This document shows, piece after piece, positions 38,294 to 48,024 of a DNA stretch of 64,000 bases. A model generated the notes under the pieces. It saw only the letters and a program-made list of their open reading frames with translations. It was not told the origin of the DNA and made no database searches. Within the stretch, counting starts at the first letter, position 1; every line of letters begins with the position of its first letter. Source of the DNA: Streptomyces chrestomyceticus JCM 4735 (GTDB lineage Bacteria; Actinomycetota; Actinomycetes; Streptomycetales; Streptomycetaceae); the NCBI RefSeq assembly GCF_003865135.1, contig NZ_BHZC01000001.1, positions 3,038,001 through 3,102,000 on the forward strand, written 5' to 3'. The position numbers and the translations under genes are program-made.

Positions 38294-38358
38294 CTTCCCC
38301 CGGCCACTGTGGAGCACGTCATCGAGCACACCTCACCGACCGGGGAGAACGAACCGAG

Positions 38359-39021
38359 ATGAAGCGCAACATCGTCATCGCCACTGTGGCCGCGGCAGCG
38401 ATCGTCGGGGGTGGCGCGGTTACCGCCGTCGCCCTTGGTGGCGACTCCGGGCAGGTGTCTTCGCCGTCCGCGTCGGCCACGTCGTCCGCGCCGCGTTCCA
38501 GCGTCAGCGTTCCCGACGACGACGTGCGCGAGGACGCGCGGGAGGCCAAGGCGGCGACCGTCTCCGCCCCCGAGGCCGCCGCGGCGGCCCTGAAGGCCGC
38601 CCCCGGCGCCGTCACCGGCATCGACCTCGACCAGGACCGTCCCGGCCTGGTCTGGGAGGTCGACGTCCTCGGCAAGGACAACAAGTGGCACGAGGTCACC
38701 CTCGACGCGGGCAACGCGAAGGTTTTGAACCAGCACGTCGAACACGAAGGTGACGACGACCACGGCGTCGACCACGCCCGCGCCGAGCTCAAGGGCACCA
38801 CCGTCGACGCCACGACGGCGGCCCGGAAGGCGGCCGGCCGGTACGGGACCGTCACCTCCGTCGACCTGGACGACGACCACCGTTCCAGCGCCGTCTGGGA
38901 GGTCGAGACCGTCTCCAAGGACGGCAAGGAGCACAAGCTCACTGTTGATCCGAAGACTGCCAAGGTGGCGGTTGCTCCGCGGGACTCGGACGACAACGAC
39001 AACGATGGGCAGGACGACTGA
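38359..39021 (+). CDS. Exported PepSY domain protein
   Basis: 220 residues. N-terminal signal/anchor KRNIVIATVAAAAIVGGGAV, a Ser-rich linker, then two PepSY-type units (AAAAALKAAPGAVTGIDLD with WEVDVLGKDNKWHEVTLD, and TAARKAAGRYGTVTSVDLD with WEVETVSKDGKEHKLTVD). The C-terminus is Asp/Asn-rich. PepSY proteins are thought to inhibit proteases or act in envelope signalling. Beside a two-component system that carries an acidic sensor loop; this trio is a common actinobacterial arrangement. Confidence 0.9.
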   Translation: MKRNIVIATVAAAAIVGGGAVTAVALGGDSGQVSSPSASATSSAPRSSVSVPDDDVREDAREAKAATVSAPEAAAAALKAAPGAVTGIDLDQDRPGLVWEVDVLGKDNKWHEVTLDAGNAKVLNQHVEHEGDDDHGVDHARAELKGTTVDATTAARKAAGRYGTVTSVDLDDDHRSSAVWEVETVSKDGKEHKLTVDPKTAKVAVAPRDSDDNDNDGQDD

Positions 39022-39048
39022 GGGCTCCACAGCCTGCCGCTCACGAAC

Positions 39049-39078
39049 GGAGGGGCTCCCCACGCGGGGAGCCCCTCC
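39049..39078. terminator. Terminator after the PepSY gene
   Basis: Perfect 13-base inverted repeat (GGAGGGGCTCCCC) with a 4-base loop, between convergent stops at 39021 and 39096. Confidence 0.88.
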
Positions 39079-39095
39079 TGAGCCGTGGCCTTCAC

Positions 39096-39356
39096 TCAGT
39101 GCGAGCTGTCGCCGGCACTCTCGGCGGCTTCATCCTGCAACCGCCGCCAGTCCGCTCCTTGATCGCGCCAAGCCGGACTCTCGTAGATTGCGCTCTTCGC
39201 TTCCGGGAGAGACATGTCGAACACCCGGGCCGCGACATAGATGGTCTCGATAGGAGACATCCCCTGTTCCCGCAACTCCCGGAACACCTGCTCCCGGTCA
39301 GGAGTCCCGCTCTCTTTCATCCTGGCCGCCAGCGCGTCCAGGGCCGTGCGGTCCAT
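39096..39356 (-). CDS. Small soluble protein downstream of meaB, unknown function
   Basis: 86 residues, charged, no membrane part. Seen: a helix (LAARMKESGTPDREQVFREL), then GMSPIETIYVAARVFDMSLPEAKSAI and a Trp-containing tail. The middle resembles ribosomal L7/L12 C-terminal-like or UBA-like helix pairs but I cannot assign it. It begins three bases after the MeaB stop, so is co-transcribed. Confidence 0.75.
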   Translation of the reverse strand: MDRTALDALAARMKESGTPDREQVFRELREQGMSPIETIYVAARVFDMSLPEAKSAIYESPAWRDQGADWRRLQDEAAESAGDSSH

Positions 39357-39359
39357 CCG

Positions 39360-40328
39360 TCAGCCCTCCGTCTCCTCCCCCGTGACCCCCGCCACCAGCT
39401 CATCCGCCGCCGCGTACGGGTCCAGTTCCCCCGCCACGATCCGCTCCGCGAGGACGGAGAGGCGGCGGTCGCCCCTCAGGTCGCCGATCCGCTCCCGCAG
39501 CCGGGTGACCGCGATCGTCTCGACCTCTCGGGCCGCCCGGGCGCGGCGGCGTTCCGCCAGGGTGCCGTGCTCTTCCGACCAGGCGCGGTGCTTTTCCAGG
39601 GCTTCGACCACCTCGTCGGTGCCCTGGCCCCGGGCGGCGACCGTCTTGACGATGGGCGGGCGCCAGTCGCCGGGGGCGCGGGCCTCGCCGAGGCCGAGCA
39701 TGTGGTTGAGCTCGCGGGCCGTCGCGTCGGCGCCGTCGCGGTCGGCCTTGTTGACGACGTAGACGTCGCCGATCTCCAGGATTCCGGCCTTGGCGGCCTG
39801 GATGCCGTCGCCCATGCCGGGGGCCAGCAGGACCATCGTGGTGTCGGCCTGGCCGGCGATGTCGACCTCGGACTGGCCGACGCCCACCGTCTCGACGAGG
39901 ATCACGTCGCAGCCGGCCGCGTCCAGGACCCGGATGGCCTGGGGGGCGGCCCAGGCGAGGCCGCCCAGGTGGCCCCGGGTGGCCATGGAGCGGATGTAGA
40001 CGCCGGGGTCGGACGCGTGGTCCGACATCCGGACGCGGTCGCCGAGGAGGGCGCCGCCGGAGAACGGGGAGGACGGGTCGACGGCGAGCACGCCGACCCG
40101 TTTGCCGGCCCGTCGGTAGGCGCTGACCAGGGCGGACGTGGAGGTCGACTTGCCCACGCCGGGTGAGCCGGTGAGACCGACGACGTACGCGCCGCCTGCC
40201 AGGGGGGCCAGCGCGGCCATTACCTCGCGCAGGTGCGGGGACGCGCCCTCCACCAGCGAGATCAGCCGGGCCACGGCCCGCGGCCGGCCCTGCCGCGCCT
40301 GTTCCACCAGTTCGGGGACGTCCACCAC
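39360..40328 (-). CDS. meaB: MeaB/ArgK-type G3E GTPase, acyl-CoA mutase chaperone
   Basis: 322 residues. Walker A GSPGVGKST, Mg site DPSSPFSGGALLGDRVRM, ETVGVGQSE and base motif NKADRDGA match MeaB, which loads and protects the adenosylcobalamin of methylmalonyl-CoA or isobutyryl-CoA mutase. GTG at 40328 is chosen for AGGAGGAG eight to nine bases upstream; a GTG at 40373 has none. Operon order thiolase, meaB, small gene; the epimerase gene is divergent and icmA lies 11 kb away. Confidence 0.92.
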   Translation of the reverse strand: MVDVPELVEQARQGRPRAVARLISLVEGASPHLREVMAALAPLAGGAYVVGLTGSPGVGKSTSTSALVSAYRRAGKRVGVLAVDPSSPFSGGALLGDRVRMSDHASDPGVYIRSMATRGHLGGLAWAAPQAIRVLDAAGCDVILVETVGVGQSEVDIAGQADTTMVLLAPGMGDGIQAAKAGILEIGDVYVVNKADRDGADATARELNHMLGLGEARAPGDWRPPIVKTVAARGQGTDEVVEALEKHRAWSEEHGTLAERRRARAAREVETIAVTRLRERIGDLRGDRRLSVLAERIVAGELDPYAAADELVAGVTGEETEG

Positions 40329-40415
40329 GGCCCAGCTCCTCCTGTCTCGGTTCTTACGGTCACGCTGCGTCACGGGGCGGGCGGGGTTCGGCCCGCCCGG
40401 TCCGTCGCGCCGCGG

Positions 40416-41627
40416 TTACTTGCCGGGGACGCGGAGGATCAGCGCGTCGCCCTGACCACCGCCGCCGCACAGTGCCGCCGCGCCGATGCCGCCGCCGCGC
40501 CGCCGGAGTTCCAGGGCGAGGTGGAGCACGATGCGGGCGCCGGACATGCCGATCGGGTGACCGAGCGCAATGGCTCCGCCGTTGACGTTCACCTTTTCCG
40601 GCGACACCCCGAGGTCCTTCATTGACTGCACGGCCACCGCGGCGAACGCCTCGTTGATCTCGATCAGGTCAAGATCCTCGACGGTGAGGCCCGCCTTGCC
40701 CAGTGCGTGCCGGATCGCGTTGCTCGGCTGGGACTGGAGGGAATTGTCCGGGCCCGCCACGTTGCCGTGGGCGCCGATCTCGGCGATCCAGTCGAGACCC
40801 AGTTCCTCGGCCTTTGCCTTGCTCATCACGACCACCGCGGCGGCGCCGTCGGAGATCTGGGAGGAGGTGCCGGCGGTGATGGTGCCGTCCTTGGCGAAGG
40901 CGGGGCGCAGCTTGGCCAGGGTCTCGGTGGTCGTCTCGGCGCGGATGCCCTCGTCCTTGCTGAAGACGACCGGCTCGCCCTTGCGCTGCGGGATCTCCAC
41001 GGGGGTGATCTCGGCCTCGAAGAGGCCGTTCTTCTGGGCGGCGGCGGCCCGCTGGTGGGAGCGGGCGGCGATCTCGTCCTGCTCGGCGCGGCCGATGCCC
41101 AGACGGGTGTTGTGCTTCTCGGTCGACTCGCCCATGGCGACGTTCTCGTACGCGTCGGTGAGGCCGTCATGGGCCATCGAGTCGAGCATCTCGACGGCGC
41201 CGTACTTGAAGCCCTCACGGGACTTGGGCAGCAGGTGGGGCGCGTTGGTCATGGACTCCTGACCGCCCGCGACGACCACGTCGAACTCGCCGGCGCGGAT
41301 GAGCTGGTCGGCGAGGGCGATGGCGTCCAGGCCGGAGAGGCAGACCTTGTTGACGGTCAGCGCCGGCACGCTCATCGGGATGCCGGCCTTGACGGCGGCC
41401 TGGCGGGCGGGGATCTGGCCCGCGCCGGCCTGCAGCACCTGACCCATGATCACGTACTGCACCTGGTCGCCGCCGATGCCCGCCCGGTCCAGCGCGGCCT
41501 TGATGGCCGCCCCGCCCAGGTCGGCGCCGGAGAAGCTGCGCAGGGACCCCAGCAGGCGGCCCATGGGGGTACGGGCGCCCGCGACGATCACGGAGGTGGT
41601 GCTGGACGTACCGTTCGCTGTCGACAT
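40416..41627 (-). CDS. Acetyl-CoA C-acetyltransferase (thiolase)
   Basis: 403 residues. Condenses two acetyl-CoA or cleaves acetoacetyl-CoA. Active Cys96 in [28 protein letters not shown] with the catalytic His, and C-terminal [10 protein letters not shown] with the second Cys. ATG at 41627. Likely supplies acetoacetyl-CoA for the C4 route with the 3-hydroxybutyryl-CoA dehydrogenase at 59220. First gene of the operon with meaB, divergent from the epimerase. Confidence 0.95.
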   Translation of the reverse strand: MSTANGTSSTTSVIVAGARTPMGRLLGSLRSFSGADLGGAAIKAALDRAGIGGDQVQYVIMGQVLQAGAGQIPARQAAVKAGIPMSVPALTVNKVCLSGLDAIALADQLIRAGEFDVVVAGGQESMTNAPHLLPKSREGFKYGAVEMLDSMAHDGLTDAYENVAMGESTEKHNTRLGIGRAEQDEIAARSHQRAAAAQKNGLFEAEITPVEIPQRKGEPVVFSKDEGIRAETTTETLAKLRPAFAKDGTITAGTSSQISDGAAAVVVMSKAKAEELGLDWIAEIGAHGNVAGPDNSLQSQPSNAIRHALGKAGLTVEDLDLIEINEAFAAVAVQSMKDLGVSPEKVNVNGGAIALGHPIGMSGARIVLHLALELRRRGGGIGAAALCGGGGQGDALILRVPGK

Positions 41628-41764
41628 CAGCGCGGCCCTTCCTGTACAGGGAGGTTAACGAGGGTTCCCGTCAATGTACTGAGCGGTAGACGCCGGGTCA
41701 CCGGGCCGCGGGTGTGATCGCGCGCACGTTGCGTAACCACGCGTGCGGGCGGTGCACTGGAGCC

Positions 41765-42238
41765 ATGCTGACGCGAATCGACCACATCGGGATCGCCTGC
41801 GAGAACCTCGACGCGACCGTCGAGTTCTACCGCGCCACGTACGGCTTCGAGGTCTTCCACACCGAGGTCAACGAGGAGCAGGGCGTCCGCGAGGCCATGC
41901 TGAAGATCAACGATACGTCGGACGGCGGCGCCTCGTACCTCCAGCTCCTGGAACCCACCCGGGCGGACTCCGCGGTGGGCAAGTGGCTCGCCAAGAACGG
42001 GGAGGGAGTGCATCACATCGCCTTCGGTACGGCGGATGTGGACGGGGACTCCGAGGCCATTCGGGACAAGGGGGTGCGGGTGCTCTACGACGCGCCGCGC
42101 ACCGGTTCCATGGGGTCGCGGATCACCTTTCTGCACCCCAAGGACTGCCACGGTGTCCTGACCGAACTGGTCACCGCGGCGCCCCACGAGGGAACTGCCG
42201 GCCCCGCTTCCTCGTCTCCCTCCACGACTGAGCACTGA
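41765..42238 (+). CDS. mce: Methylmalonyl-CoA epimerase
   Basis: 157 residues, VOC fold. Interconverts (2R)- and (2S)-methylmalonyl-CoA. Metal-ligand pattern His7 (RIDHIGIA), Gln60 (YLQLLEP), His84 (VHHIAFG) and Glu134 (VLTELV) fits the family. ATG at 41765. Divergent from thiolase-meaB with 137 bases between. The last 18 residues are Ser/Pro-rich. Confidence 0.95.
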   Translation: MLTRIDHIGIACENLDATVEFYRATYGFEVFHTEVNEEQGVREAMLKINDTSDGGASYLQLLEPTRADSAVGKWLAKNGEGVHHIAFGTADVDGDSEAIRDKGVRVLYDAPRTGSMGSRITFLHPKDCHGVLTELVTAAPHEGTAGPASSSPSTTEH

Positions 42239-42437
42239 CCTTTCCCTTCCCCGGCCGGTAGAGTGCACCTTCGGCCGGGGGCCGGGTCGGGGCCCGGTCC
42301 ACACTCCGCCGATGATCTGACACCATTTCTTCGGAAGGGTCAGCTCCAGCACGCGCCCGGCACGAGGCAATTCGGGCTGCGGACGAGCAGATGGGAGCCG
42401 GCCGCCACCATGACCAGGGGACGGATGGGACCGCGCA

Positions 42438-45400
42438 GTGCGGGGCAACGACCGCTACGAGGCTGACGACCACCTCTCGCAGTTCGAGGCCGAGATGGAG
42501 CGGCTGAAGACCGAGCGGGACAAGGCGGTCCAGCACGCCGACGACCTCGGGTACCAGGTCGAGGTGTTGCGAGCCAAGCTCCACGAGGCGCGGCGCACCA
42601 TCGCGGCCCGCCCCGCCTACGACAACGTCAGCCATCAGGCCGAGCAGCTCCTGCGCAACGCCCAGATCCAGGCCGACCAGTTGCGTACGGACGCCGAGCG
42701 CGAGGTGCGCGAGGCCCGCGCCCAGACGCAGCGGCTCCTGCAGGAGCAGGCCGAGCGCCAGGCGCGCATGGAGGCCGACCTGCACGCCGAGGCGGTCGAA
42801 CGGCGCCGCCGGCTGGACGAGGAGCTCAACGAGCGCCGCCAGACCGTCGAGTCGCACGTCAACGAGAACGTCGCCTGGGCGGAGCAGCTTCGCGCCCGTA
42901 CGGAGTCGCAGGCGCGCCGGCTCATGGACGAGTCGCGGGCCGAGGCCGAGCAGGCGCTGAGCGCCGCCCGCGCCGAGGCGCAGCGGCTGGCCGAGCAGAC
43001 CCGCGCCCGGCTGGGCAGCGAGGCCGAGCAGGCCCGCGCCGAGGCCGACGCGCTCCTGCGCCGGGCCCGTACGGACGCCGAGCGGCTGCTGAACGCCGCC
43101 TCCACCCAGGCCCAGGAGGCCACCGAGCAGGCCGAGCAGCTCCGGACGAGCGTCGGTACGGAGACCGAGGAGGCGCGGCGGCAGTCCGCCGAGCTGACGC
43201 GGACCGCCGAGGAACGGCTGCAGGAGGCCGACCGCGCGCTGCGCGAGGCCCGCGCCGAGGCGGAGAAGCTGGTCACCGAGGCGCAGGAGAGCGCCGCCAA
43301 GCGGCTGTCGGCCGCCGAGTCCGACCAGGAGCAGCGGCTGCGGACCGCCAAGGCGGAGATCGCCCGGCTGGTCGCCGAGGCCACGAAGGAGGCCGACGCC
43401 CTCAAGGCGGAGGCCGAGCAGTTGCGCGCGGACGCCCGTACGGAGGCCGAGCGGCTGGTCGCCGAGGCGCAGGAGGCCGCCAGGTCCAAGGCGGCGGAGG
43501 ACTCCGCGGCGCAGCTCGCGAAGGCCGCGCGGACCGCCGAGGAGGTGCTGACCAAGGCGTCCGAGGACGCCAAGGCCACCACGAAGGCCGCCGCCGAGGA
43601 GGCCGAGCGGGTCCGCCGGGAGGCCGAGGCCGAGGCGGACCGGCTGCGCGGTGAGGCGCACGACACCGCCGAGCAGCTCAAGGGCGCCGCCAAGGACGAC
43701 ACGAAGGAGTACCGCGCCAAGACCGTCGAGCTCCAGGAGGAGGCACGGCGGCTGCGCGGCGAGGCCGAGCAGCTCCGGTCCGAGGCCGTCGACGAGGGCG
43801 ACCGGATCCGGGCCGAGGCGCGCCGTGAGGCGGTCCAGCAGATCGAGGAGGCGGCCGCCCGGGCCGAGGAGCTGCTGGCCGAGGCGAAGGCCGACGCCGA
43901 GGAGACACGTTCGGGCGCGAGCGCGGAGAGCGAGCGGGTCCGTACCGAGGCCATCGAGCGGGCCACGGCCCTGCGCAAGCAGGCCGAGGAGGCGCTGGAG
44001 CGCGCCCGTGCGGAGGCCGAGGAGCTGCGCAGCGAGGGCGAGGAGGCCGCCGCGGCGCTGAAGGCGGAGGCCGAGGAGGCCGCGCGGCAGCTCCGTACGG
44101 AGGCCGAGGAGGCCGCCGCCGAGCGCCGTACCGAGGTGCAGGAGGAGCTGGACCGGCTCCAGGCGGACGCCGCGGAGAAGGTCACCGCGGCCGAGGAGGC
44201 GCTGCACGACGCCCGCGGCGAGGCCGAGAAGCTGCGCCGGGAGGCGCAGGAGGAGGCCGCCAAGCTCAAGGCGGAGTCCGCGGAGCGGCTGCGGGTGCTC
44301 CAGCAGCAGGCCGAGGACGAGGCCGAGCGGCTGCGTACGGAGGCGGCGACCGACGCGTCCGCCGCGCGCGCCGAGGGCGAGTCCGTCGCCGTACGGCTGC
44401 GCAGTGACGCCGCCGCCGAGGCGGAGCGGCTGAAGACCGAGGCGCAGGAGACCGCGGACCGGGTGCGCGCGGAGGCCGCGGCCGCCGCGGAGCGTACCGG
44501 CGCCGAGGCCGCCGAGGCGCTGGCCGCCGCCCAGGAGGAGGCGGCCCGCCGCCGCCGGGAGGCCGAGGAGCTGCTCGGCGAGGCCCGCGAGGAGGCCCAC
44601 CAGGAGCGCACCGCCGCGCGCGAGCAGAGCGAGGAGCTGCTCGCCTCGGCCCGCAAGCGGGTCGCCGAGGCGCAGGAGGAGGCGGAGCGGCTGGTCGAGG
44701 AGGCGGACCGGCGCGCCGCCGAGCTGGTCGCCGCCGCGGAGCAGACCGCCCAGCAGGTGCGGGACGCGGTCGCCGGGCTGCACGAGCAGGCCGAGGAGGA
44801 GATCGCCGGGCTGCGCTCGGCCGCCGAGCACGCCGCGGACCGTACGCGGACCGAGGCGCAGGAGGAGGCCGACCGGGTACGGGCCGACGCCTACGCGGAG
44901 CGCGAGCGCGCCGCCGAGGACGCGGGCCGCACCCGGCGCGAGGCCCAGGAGGAGGCCGAGGCCGCCAAGGCCCTCGCCGACCGTACGGTCGCGGAGGCCA
45001 TCGCGGAGGCCGACCGGCTGCGCACCGAGGCCGCCGCCGAGGCCGAGCGGCTGCGCGCGGAGGCCGAGAGCACGCTGGACGAGGCGCGCGAAGCGGCCGG
45101 CCAGGCGCGTACGGACGCCGCCGAACAGGCCGACAGCCTGATCGCGGAGGCCACCGCGCAGGCCGAGAAGCTGGTGTCGGACGCCTCCGCCAAGGCGCAG
45201 CAGATGCGGACGGACGCGTCCGACGCGCTGGCCTCGGCCGAGCAGGACGCCAACCGCGCCCGCGCGGAGGCCCGCAACGACGCCAACCGGATGCGTTCGG
45301 ACGCCGCCGAACAGGTGGACCGGCTGCTCACCGAGGCGCGCGCGGAGGCCGAACGGATCGTCACCGAGGCCACCGAGCTGACCTCTTCGGCGCAGGACGA

Positions 45401-46715
45401 CGCGGACCGTACGGTGCGCGAGGGCCGGGAGGCCGCCGAGCGGCTGCGCGCCGAGGGCGAGCAGCGGGCGGCGGAGCTGGTCGCGGAGGCGACCGGCGAG
45501 GCGGAGCGGCTGCGGGCCGAGGCCGCCGAGACGCTGGAGACCGCGCGCCAGGAGGCGGAGCGGATCGGCGACGAGGCACGCGAGGCGGCGAACAGGACCC
45601 GTTCGGACGCCGCGGAGCAGGCCGACACGCTGATCTCCGAGGCGGGCAGCGAGGCCGAGCGGCTGCGCGCGGACGCCGCGGAGACCGTCGCGGGCGCCGA
45701 GCGGGACGCCGACCGCACCCGGGCGGACGCCCGCGAGCAGGCGGACCGGATGATCGCCGAGGCCACCGCGGAGGCGGATCGGCTGCGCGCGGAGGCGGCG
45801 GACACCGTCACCTCGGCGCAGGAGCACGCCACCCGTACGCGGGCCGAGTCCGAGCGGATCAAGGCGGAAGCGGAGGCGGAGGCCGACCGGCTGCGCACCG
45901 AGGCGCTGGAGGAGTCGGAGCAGACCGTCGACGCGGCCCGCAAGGACGCCGCGCAGCGCCGCGCGGACGCCGCCGAGCAGGCCGACCAACTGGTGGCCAA
46001 GGCCCAGGAGGAGGCGCTGAAGTCGGCGACCGCCGCCGAGGAGCAGGCCGACCGGATGGTGGGCGCGGCCCGCAAGGAGGCCGACCGAATCGTCGCCGAG
46101 GCCACCGCCGAGGGCAACGCGCGGGTCGAGAAGTCCCGTACGGACGCGGACGTCCTGCTGAGCGAGGCCCGCGGGGACGCCACCGCGATAAGGGACCGCG
46201 CCGAGGAGCTGCGGGCCCGGATCGAGAGCGAGGTCGAGGAGCTGCACGAGCGGGCCCGCCGCGAGTCCTCGGAGACGATGAAGAACGCCGGGGAGCGGGT
46301 CGACAAGCTGATCGCGCAGGCCACGCAGCAGCAGGCGGAGGCCGAGGAGAAGGCCAAGCGGATGGTGTCGGACGCCAGCAGCGAGGCCAGCAAGGTCCGC
46401 ATCGCGGCGGTCAAGAAGGCGGAGGGGCTGCTCAAGGAGGCCGAGCAGAAGAAGGCCGAGGCCGTACGGGAGTCGGAGCGGATGCGCGCCGAGGCCCGCG
46501 CGGAGGCGGAGCGGATCGTCGAGGAGGGCAAGCGCGAGCTGGAGGTGCTGGTGCGGCGCCGCAAGGACATCAACACGGAGATCTCCCGTGTCCAGGACGT
46601 GCTGGAGGCGTTGGAGTCTTTCGAGGCCCCGGCCAACGGTGGTGGCAAGGACGGGGCGAAGGCCGCGGCGGGGGCGGGCGCAACTCGTTCGAGTGGCAAG
46701 CAGTCTGAGGGGTAG
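42438..46715 (+). CDS. scy: Scy, long coiled-coil polarity scaffold
   Basis: 1425 residues, almost wholly Ala/Glu/Arg/Asp with repeats such as AEAERLRAEA at 11-residue (hendecad) and longer (about 51-residue) periods, the pattern of Streptomyces Scy. N-terminal segment (HLSQFEAEMERLKTERDKAVQHADDLGYQVEVLRAKL split over residues 12-48) is a heptad coiled coil unlike the rest. Scy organises the tip complex with DivIVA and FilP and sets branch sites. GTG at 42438; no strong site. The 199 bases upstream (42239-42437) hold TAGAGT at 42261 as a possible -10. The next gene is filP, as in S. coelicolor. Roughly 100 residues longer than I recall for S. coelicolor, fitting repeat-number change. Confidence 0.95.
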   Translation: MRGNDRYEADDHLSQFEAEMERLKTERDKAVQHADDLGYQVEVLRAKLHEARRTIAARPAYDNVSHQAEQLLRNAQIQADQLRTDAEREVREARAQTQRLLQEQAERQARMEADLHAEAVERRRRLDEELNERRQTVESHVNENVAWAEQLRARTESQARRLMDESRAEAEQALSAARAEAQRLAEQTRARLGSEAEQARAEADALLRRARTDAERLLNAASTQAQEATEQAEQLRTSVGTETEEARRQSAELTRTAEERLQEADRALREARAEAEKLVTEAQESAAKRLSAAESDQEQRLRTAKAEIARLVAEATKEADALKAEAEQLRADARTEAERLVAEAQEAARSKAAEDSAAQLAKAARTAEEVLTKASEDAKATTKAAAEEAERVRREAEAEADRLRGEAHDTAEQLKGAAKDDTKEYRAKTVELQEEARRLRGEAEQLRSEAVDEGDRIRAEARREAVQQIEEAAARAEELLAEAKADAEETRSGASAESERVRTEAIERATALRKQAEEALERARAEAEELRSEGEEAAAALKAEAEEAARQLRTEAEEAAAERRTEVQEELDRLQADAAEKVTAAEEALHDARGEAEKLRREAQEEAAKLKAESAERLRVLQQQAEDEAERLRTEAATDASAARAEGESVAVRLRSDAAAEAERLKTEAQETADRVRAEAAAAAERTGAEAAEALAAAQEEAARRRREAEELLGEAREEAHQERTAAREQSEELLASARKRVAEAQEEAERLVEEADRRAAELVAAAEQTAQQVRDAVAGLHEQAEEEIAGLRSAAEHAADRTRTEAQEEADRVRADAYAERERAAEDAGRTRREAQEEAEAAKALADRTVAEAIAEADRLRTEAAAEAERLRAEAESTLDEAREAAGQARTDAAEQADSLIAEATAQAEKLVSDASAKAQQMRTDASDALASAEQDANRARAEARNDANRMRSDAAEQVDRLLTEARAEAERIVTEATELTSSAQDDADRTVREGREAAERLRAEGEQRAAELVAEATGEAERLRAEAAETLETARQEAERIGDEAREAANRTRSDAAEQADTLISEAGSEAERLRADAAETVAGAERDADRTRADAREQADRMIAEATAEADRLRAEAADTVTSAQEHATRTRAESERIKAEAEAEADRLRTEALEESEQTVDAARKDAAQRRADAAEQADQLVAKAQEEALKSATAAEEQADRMVGAARKEADRIVAEATAEGNARVEKSRTDADVLLSEARGDATAIRDRAEELRARIESEVEELHERARRESSETMKNAGERVDKLIAQATQQQAEAEEKAKRMVSDASSEASKVRIAAVKKAEGLLKEAEQKKAEAVRESERMRAEARAEAERIVEEGKRELEVLVRRRKDINTEISRVQDVLEALESFEAPANGGGKDGAKAAAGAGATRSSGKQSEG

Positions 46716-46783
46716 CCACCCGAATGAGGGGCCATTCTGCACTTCAAACGCGCAATGACTCGATGACACGCCGTTGCGGCCCC

Positions 46784-46789
46784 TAGGAT
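46784..46789 (+). promoter_or_regulatory. Likely -10 element of filP
   Basis: TAGGAT with ATGACA 15 bases before it, in an AT-richer patch of the 114-base scy-filP gap; 40 bases from the ATG, which has AGGAA upstream. Confidence 0.45.
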
Positions 46790-46829
46790 TCCCTTTATCA
46801 CCTCACCGGTCTCTTTCGACAGGAACCCC

Positions 46830-47768
46830 ATGAGCGACACTTCCTCCCCCTACGGCTTCGAGCTCGTGCGGCGTGGGTACGACCGCGGTCAGGTGGACGA
46901 CCGCATCTCGAAGCTGGTCGCCGACCGCGACAGCGCCCTGGCCCGTATCACCTCGCTGGAGAAGCGGATCGAGGAGCTGCACCTCGAAACGCAGAACGCC
47001 CAGGCCCAGGTCAACGACGCCGAACCGTCCTACGCGGGCCTCGGCGCGCGGGTCGAGAAGATCCTCCGGCTGGCGGAGGAAGAGGCGAAGGACCTGCGCG
47101 AGGAGGCCCGGCGGGCCGCCGAGCAGCACCGCGAGCTGGCCGAGTCGGCCGCCCAGCAGGTCCGTAACGACGCCGAGCAGTTCGCGACGGACCGCAAGGC
47201 CAAGGCCGAGGACGAGGGCGCCCGCATCGTCGAGAAGGCGCAGGGCGAGGCGACCGCGCTGCGCGCCGAGGCGCAGAAGGACGCGCAGTCCAAGCGGGAG
47301 GAGGCGGACTCCCTCTTCGAGGAGACCCGCGCCAAGGCCGCGCAGGCCGCCGCGGACTTCGAGACCAACCTGGCCAAGCGCCGCGAGCAGTCCGAGCGGG
47401 ACCTGGCCTCCCGTCAGGCCAAGGCCGAGAAGCGGCTGGCGGAGATCGAGCACCGGGCCGAGCAGCTCCGGCTGGAGGCCGAGAAGCTGCGGACGGACGC
47501 GGAGCGCCGGGCCCGCCAGACGGTGGAGACGGCGCAGCGCCAGGCCGAGGACATCGTGGCGGACGCGAACGCCAAGGCGGACCGGATCCGCAGCGAGTCC
47601 GAGCGGGAGCTGGCGGCGCTGACCAACCGCCGGGACTCCATCAACGCCCAGTTGACGAACGTCCGCGAGATGCTCGCCACGCTCACCGGCGCGGCGGTCG
47701 CCGCGGCCGGCACCCCGGCGGACGAGGAGCCCATCTCCCGCGGCGTCCCGGCGCAGCAGTCGCGCTGA
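46830..47768 (+). CDS. filP: FilP, intermediate-filament-like coiled-coil protein
   Basis: 312 residues. N-terminal GFELVRRGYDRGQVDDRIS is a DivIVA-like GYD motif; then a continuous coiled coil from about residue 30 to 285 (LAEEEAKDLREEARRAAEQH) and a Pro/Ala tail. FilP forms cytoskeletal lattices behind growing tips and gives cells stiffness. It follows scy with its own probable promoter, and is followed by a hairpin terminator. Confidence 0.95.
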   Translation: MSDTSSPYGFELVRRGYDRGQVDDRISKLVADRDSALARITSLEKRIEELHLETQNAQAQVNDAEPSYAGLGARVEKILRLAEEEAKDLREEARRAAEQHRELAESAAQQVRNDAEQFATDRKAKAEDEGARIVEKAQGEATALRAEAQKDAQSKREEADSLFEETRAKAAQAAADFETNLAKRREQSERDLASRQAKAEKRLAEIEHRAEQLRLEAEKLRTDAERRARQTVETAQRQAEDIVADANAKADRIRSESERELAALTNRRDSINAQLTNVREMLATLTGAAVAAAGTPADEEPISRGVPAQQSR

Positions 47769-47863
47769 GGCGCCGTTCGCCGTTGTGACGCCGGTACGGC
47801 CGGTGGGCTCCCGCAGCCCGCTCCCGTGACGGCCGGGACCGCGCCCGACGGCAGCAGACGCGC

Positions 47864-47904
47864 TCCGCCCGCCCCGCCTCTCCCCCGGAGGCCGGGCGGG
47901 CGGA
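47864..47904 (+). terminator. Terminator of filP
   Basis: Perfect 11-base arms (TCCGCCCGCCC) with a GC-rich loop that can pair further, 96 bases past the filP stop. The rest of 47769-48024 has no gene. Confidence 0.7.
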
Positions 47905-48011
47905 ATGCTTTCAGCAGATGTACGGACCGTCGTACGGGGGCGGTCCGGCGACCGGTGGCCCTTCCGCGCGGTGTCCGGTACGCCCGAGATGCGGGGGCAC
48001 CGGCCCCCGCT

Positions 48012-48017
48012 TAGCGT
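48012..48017 (+). promoter_or_regulatory. -10 element, leaderless ABC operon
   Basis: TAGCGT ends seven bases before the ATG at 48025; no ribosome site is present. Confidence 0.55.
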
Positions 48018-48024
48018 GCTGTAC

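Noticed and set aside
42171..46769. Open frame of over 1500 codons antisense to scy
   Set aside because: Leu/Gly/Arg-rich mirror of a GC-rich repetitive gene; lack of stops follows from codon bias.
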